Assembly: GCF_038396615.1 (NCBI RefSeq)
Contig: NZ_CP121689.1
Span: 1,872,001 to 1,936,000 of the forward strand
Source: Thermatribacter velox
GTDB lineage: Bacteria > Atribacterota > Atribacteria > Atribacterales > Thermatribacteraceae
Direction of reading: 5' to 3'
Length of the DNA stretch: 64,000 nt
The position numbers were made by a program, and so were the translations under genes. Shown one piece after another: positions 60,778 through 64,000 of the stretch (position 1 is its first letter; the number at the start of each line of letters is the position of its first letter). The notes beneath the pieces were generated by a model that had not been told where the DNA came from, ran no database searches, and worked only from the letters and a program-made list of their open reading frames with translations.

Positions 60778-62272
60778 TGGCAGTCACCCCAAAAGCGGAA
60801 GAAATAATATTCTCTTCATTCATTTCTTCAGCGGAAAGTTCTCTAACAATTTTTCCTTGACGGATAACCAGAATTCGGTCGCAAAGGGCAACGAGTTCTG
60901 GATTTTCTGAAGAAATAACGATAATCGATTTTCCCCTTTGTGCAAGATCAGCAATCAAACGGTGAATTTCACCCTTAGCATTAACATCTATACCAATGGT
61001 GGGTTCGTCAAAAATGATAATTTCCACGTCCTTCAAAAGCCATCGAGCTAAAATTACCTTTTGCTGATTGCCACCACTTAAAAAGCGAACCTCTTGCTCC
61101 AAGGAAGGAGTTTTAACTTCAAGGCTCCGAACATATTCTTCCACAATTCCCCTTTCCCGAGGAAGAGAAATAAAAAATCCCCGAAAGTGGTCATCCAGCG
61201 ACGGAATGGTGGCGTTTTTAGTCACGCTCAACCCAAGAGCAAGGCCGGTTCTCTGTCGATCCTCAGTTATGTAACCAAGACCACAGCGAACGGCATCCCG
61301 CGGAGAATGGATTTCTGCCCGAGTACCCTTAATCCAAATCTCTCCAGAGTAACGCTTTCTAAAACCAAAGAGAGCCTGAAAAAGTTCAGTTCTTCCCGAA
61401 CCAACAAGACCAGCAACTCCCAGAATTTCACCTCGATGCAAGGAAAAAGAAACCGGTGGAGAAGCAGGAGTAAGTCGCAGATCCTTTACCTCCAGCACCA
61501 CATCGCCAGAGGGCCGATGCTTTTTCCTCTTAAAAACATTCACGCTCTTTCCCGCCATCTCCCGAGTCAGGGTAACAAGATCTACCCTTTCTTCTCGGTG
61601 ATTATGGCAGGCGACTCTAAACCCATCGCGCAGGACCGTAATGCGATGAGCTATCTCCAAAATCTCTTCCAGGCGATGAGAAATATAAATGATACCAATG
61701 CCCTTCTGAGCAAGATTTTTTACAAGATTCAAAACCATCCGGGTTTCGTTAATATTGAACACTGCTGTGGGCTCATCCAGAATCAAGACCCGGGGTTCCA
61801 GAGCAATGGCCCGAGCGATTTTTACCAGCTGTTGTTCCGCAACACTAAGGTTTTCTACTCTTTCTTCAACAGGTAAATTCACTCCCAAAGATGCAACCAG
61901 AGATCGTGCCCGAACAAGGGTTTCCCTGTGGTTAATAATACCCCACTTCGAAACAATTTCTCTTCCAGCAAAAATATTTTCCGCCACGCTTATTTGAGGT
62001 ACCAGAATATTTTCTTGGTAAATGGTTTGAATGCCAAGCAACTGGGCCAGATGAGGAGTTAAAAAGTGAAACCGTTGACCACGAACATTAATCTCTCCCT
62101 TATCGGGTTTCAAAAACCCAGAGAGAATTTTAATAAGCGTGGATTTACCCGCTCCGTTTTCACCAACAAGGCAATGTATTTCCCCTGGATAGAGGTCCAA
62201 AGAAACCCCTTTTAATGCCTGAACTCCGGGGAAATGTTTGGTAATATCCCGAGCCTCAATAAGTGTCTGCAG
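60764..62272 (-). CDS. Ribose-type ABC transporter ATPase (RbsA/MglA family), importer 5, probable CTG start
   Basis: A two-cassette ATPase of about 502 aa. The first cassette has GENGAGKST, LSVAEQQLVKIARAIALEPRVLILDEPT and YISHRLEE; the second has a degenerate Walker A (GLVGSGRTE) and LSGGNQQKVILARWLLKDVEIIIFDEPT. The N-terminal strand (LIEARDITKHFPGVQALKGVSL) lies upstream of the first TTG at 62200 and has no ATG, GTG or TTG start. The best initiator is a CTG at 62272, 9 nt after GGAGGG; an ATT at 62260 is the alternative. It follows the binding-protein gene after a 10-bp hairpin. Confidence 0.85.
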   Translation of the reverse strand: MQTLIEARDITKHFPGVQALKGVSLDLYPGEIHCLVGENGAGKSTLIKILSGFLKPDKGEINVRGQRFHFLTPHLAQLLGIQTIYQENILVPQISVAENIFAGREIVSKWGIINHRETLVRARSLVASLGVNLPVEERVENLSVAEQQLVKIARAIALEPRVLILDEPTAVFNINETRMVLNLVKNLAQKGIGIIYISHRLEEILEIAHRITVLRDGFRVACHNHREERVDLVTLTREMAGKSVNVFKRKKHRPSGDVVLEVKDLRLTPASPPVSFSLHRGEILGVAGLVGSGRTELFQALFGFRKRYSGEIWIKGTRAEIHSPRDAVRCGLGYITEDRQRTGLALGLSVTKNATIPSLDDHFRGFFISLPRERGIVEEYVRSLEVKTPSLEQEVRFLSGGNQQKVILARWLLKDVEIIIFDEPTIGIDVNAKGEIHRLIADLAQRGKSIIVISSENPELVALCDRILVIRQGKIVRELSAEEMNEENIISSAFGVTASERA

Positions 62273-62291
62273 CGTCGCTCTCCCTCCCTTT

Positions 62292-62316
62292 TTGCCCCGG
62301 CGTTAAGCCGGGGCAA
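62292..62316 (-). promoter_or_regulatory. Intercistronic hairpin after binding-protein gene 5
   Basis: TTGCCCCGGC and GCCGGGGCAA, a perfect 10-bp stem with a 5-nt loop, only 5 nt after the binding-protein stop. The minus-strand sequence after it is AAAAGGGAGGGAGAG, which holds the ribosome site of the ATPase gene, so the hairpin could also affect its translation. Confidence 0.75.
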
Positions 62317-62321
62317 TCTTG

Positions 62322-63323
62322 CTAATCTAAACCACCAATATAGGCTACCGCTCTTTCATAGGTTTCGTCTGTTACTTCCCAAGGAATAGCTTCTGCCAGA
62401 TTCTCCTTTGTAATAGGAATGATAGGTAAAGGAATAAACTTCGGTGGTTTCACGCCTTTAACCACGTACTGATAAAGATTTTTGAAAGTCAGAAGTCCCT
62501 GCAGAGAGACAGGAGCACTCATAGTCGCGTCAATTTCCCCTTTGGCAATCATTTCCAAACCATGTGGCCCACCTCCAGTAGCCACAATTTTTACTTTTCC
62601 AAACAATCCTGCATCCTTTAGAGCATTAATAACCCCTGTGGCCATTTGTTCGTTATTGACAAAAATTACATCGAATTCTAAACCAGACTGAATAGCGTTT
62701 TGAGTAACATTCATGGCTTGTTCAGCACCCCAGTCGGTGGGCTGCGTACCAACCAACTCTACCGTCCCATACTCCTCGAGAGCCCTGTGGAGACCCTGCT
62801 CGTAGAGTTCAGTAATGCCCATTCCCGGCGCACCCATGACATAAAAGAGTTTACTGCCCGGATAATTTTCACTGATAAATTTCCCTGCTGCATAGCCAAT
62901 ATCATCATACTGACAGGCTACACAAGAAATATAATCCAACGAGGTGTCAGCAGGAAGGGAATTTTCGAAGGTTATAGGAATACCAGCGCCTTTTGCCATT
63001 TCGTAAAGAGTTACGTCCAGTTCCGGGGTCATGGTAAAAACAGAAATGCCATCCACTTTTCTGGCAATAAGATCTTCCATTGCCGCCACAGCTTTTTCTA
63101 AATTGCCTTCTGGATCAAGGACAATTGTGTCAATACCCTTTTTCTTAGCAGCATACTCAAAAGCGAGAATGGAATAGTTATTCCAAACATCTTTTCGGCT
63201 ATAAGCAATGTAACCAAATACCAGCTTTTTTCCTTCCTGGGCAGACACAACTCCTAATCCTATCCCCAAAAGGATTGATATCACCAAAAATAACCCTATC
63301 AAAATTACCCCTTTTTTTGCCAT
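62322..63323 (-). CDS. Periplasmic sugar-binding protein (RbsB type), importer 5
   Basis: A 333-aa Peripla_BP_4 protein. The signal peptide (MAKKGVILIGLFLVISILLG) is cleaved after VVSA and has no lipobox. The mature two-lobe fold shows LVFGYIAYSRKDVWNNYSILAFEYAAKKKGIDTIVLD, LIARKVDGISVFTMTP, FEVIFVNNEQMATG-like and VKIVATGGGPHGLEMI. The ATG at 63323 has GGGAGG 7 nt upstream. Sequence and gene order fit ribose, xylose or galactofuranose-type importers; the TIM-barrel isomerase upstream gives no firm substrate. Confidence 0.9.
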   Translation of the reverse strand: MAKKGVILIGLFLVISILLGIGLGVVSAQEGKKLVFGYIAYSRKDVWNNYSILAFEYAAKKKGIDTIVLDPEGNLEKAVAAMEDLIARKVDGISVFTMTPELDVTLYEMAKGAGIPITFENSLPADTSLDYISCVACQYDDIGYAAGKFISENYPGSKLFYVMGAPGMGITELYEQGLHRALEEYGTVELVGTQPTDWGAEQAMNVTQNAIQSGLEFDVIFVNNEQMATGVINALKDAGLFGKVKIVATGGGPHGLEMIAKGEIDATMSAPVSLQGLLTFKNLYQYVVKGVKPPKFIPLPIIPITKENLAEAIPWEVTDETYERAVAYIGGLD

Positions 63324-63390
63324 CTTAAAACCTCCCTTGTGCAATCGTTTTTTCTGCAACATTTAGAATACGCCAGACTTATAGAGTTCT

Positions 63391-63402
63391 ATCACCTCCT
63401 TT
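63391..63402 (-). promoter_or_regulatory. Extra anti-16S sequence in the leader of binding protein 5
   Basis: AAAGGAGGTGAT, a 12-nt exact complement of the usual 16S 3' end, 68 nt upstream of the binding-protein start. No ATG follows at a useful distance, unlike the leaders at 1889, 18463 and 56232. Confidence 0.5.
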
Positions 63403-63444
63403 GTTATGTATGATTATTGTATTTTACCATTTGTTCTCTTGGTG

Positions 63445-64000
63445 TTAAGAACTTCCAAACAATTCCTGGAGTCGCATTAGATAAGTAAATGATTCCTGAA
63501 CTGCTTGGTCAACGAATTCCTTCGGGTGGTCAAATTTTCCATCAAACTCAATTTCTACACTAAGAGGAATGGAGTGCTTTTCAGGCGGAAGTGAACCAAG
63601 GATTTTGCCAAAATTTACTTCTCCCCTCCCCAAAGCGGGGAAATCCCACACTTTATAACCTCCTCTTTTGTCCTTAAGATGAATATGAACTAACCAGGGA
63701 AAACATAAAGCGATATCTTCCTCAGGACGAACATTGCCGTAAAAAATTGCGTTACCAGTATCGTAGTTGATCCCCACAAAAGGAGAACCTATCTCACGAA
63801 CAATCTCCCGGGCTACCTCGCCACTTTTAAAAAAATCTCCGTGAATCTCGAGCCCAATCTGAACTCCCACCGCCTCAGCATCCTTAGCTAAAACCTGAAT
63901 GTTGTTTAGAAAAGCTTCCGTATCTTTCTCGTTTTCTATCGTTCCAGTATTTACTACTTTTGCCCCCATCAAATGTGCAAAGTGAAGGGTTTTCTGGAGA
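63445..64000 (-). CDS. Sugar phosphate isomerase/epimerase, TIM barrel, 5' end beyond window
   Basis: The C-terminal 184 codons of an AP-endonuclease-2-type TIM barrel; reading is open to the window edge (LQKTLHFAHLMGAKVVNTGT). Metal ligands seen are the Glu in VGLEIHGDF, the Asp in INYDTGNAIF, the His in HIHLKDKRGG and the Glu in LSVEIEFDG. An internal ATG and TTG near 63970 are within the conserved barrel, so they are not starts. It lies 121 nt upstream of binding protein 5, which points to a role in the metabolism of that sugar. Confidence 0.85.
   Translation of the reverse strand, partial: LQKTLHFAHLMGAKVVNTGTIENEKDTEAFLNNIQVLAKDAEAVGVQIGLEIHGDFFKSGEVAREIVREIGSPFVGINYDTGNAIFYGNVRPEEDIALCFPWLVHIHLKDKRGGYKVWDFPALGRGEVNFGKILGSLPPEKHSIPLSVEIEFDGKFDHPKEFVDQAVQESFTYLMRLQELFGSS

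Overview
The window reads as chromosomal DNA of a diderm, anaerobic, sugar- and polyol-eating bacterium, probably thermophilic. An LptC-like gene implies an outer membrane. All five ABC substrate-binding proteins have Sec signal peptides without a lipobox cysteine, as expected for free periplasmic proteins. The protein style (GlpST-like ABC pairs, a ferredoxin-type aldo/keto reductase, a CoA-disulfide-reductase-like flavoprotein, an acyl-ACP-reductase-like gene beside a 'quinate dehydrogenase' family gene) recalls Atribacterota, Thermotogota or thermophilic Firmicutes. I cannot fix the phylum without a search. Nearly everything is on the minus strand; only about 28.0-34.3 kb is on the plus strand. 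No tRNA, rRNA or CRISPR array was seen.

Region 1 (1-22.7 kb) is a polyol locus. It holds the end of a ribose-type ABC importer, an Rpe-like epimerase, two complete GlpSTPQV-like polyol ABC importers, and a gene set resembling the tetritol (erythritol/threitol) pathway known from Mycobacterium: an L-threitol/erythritol-type Zn-dehydrogenase, a D-threitol-type SDR, split DhaK and DhaL kinase subunits without DhaM, an RpiB-type isomerase and a TIM-barrel isomerase. A FGGY kinase, a second SDR and a SorC-family regulator complete it. The expected end product is D-erythrose 4-phosphate. Similar TTACA-n-TGTAA-like elements lie near the starts of three transcription units here.

Region 2 (22.7-28.0 kb) holds an internally deleted insertion sequence, an HD-GYP protein co-transcribed with a soluble CZB chemoreceptor, a Spy/CpxP-like protein and TspO. 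Region 3 (28.0-34.3 kb, plus strand) has a DMT exporter, a DUF72 protein, an SDR, a cyclase-family hydrolase, a divergent glucose-6-phosphate dehydrogenase and an aldo/keto reductase. Region 4 (34.3-46.4 kb) has LptC, the flavoprotein-rhodanese fusion, a four-gene cluster of unclear function (acyl-ACP-reductase-like, SRPBCC, class III aminotransferase, 'quinate dehydrogenase' family), bactofilin, CoaX with an ECF S component, a P1 peptidase, two zinc-ribbon proteins and groES-groEL.

Region 5 (46.5-59.6 kb) is a long operon headed by a ROK regulator: UroD-like protein, TIM isomerase, an ABC importer without its ATPase, NagB-like deaminase, DegT aminotransferase, two Gfo/Idh oxidoreductases, a PIG-L deacetylase and, last, an NtrC-family regulator that has lost both its phospho-acceptor Asp and its GAFTGA loop. 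Three 13-bp palindromes spaced exactly 31 bp lie between that regulator and groES. Region 6 (59.8-64.0 kb) is a ribose-type ABC importer with a truncated TIM-barrel isomerase at the edge.

Two patterns recur across the ABC operons. Every binding-protein gene is followed within a few dozen bases by a strong hairpin before the next transporter gene. Four of the five binding-protein leaders carry an extra near-perfect anti-16S sequence 70-120 nt upstream, in three cases followed by a tiny ORF.
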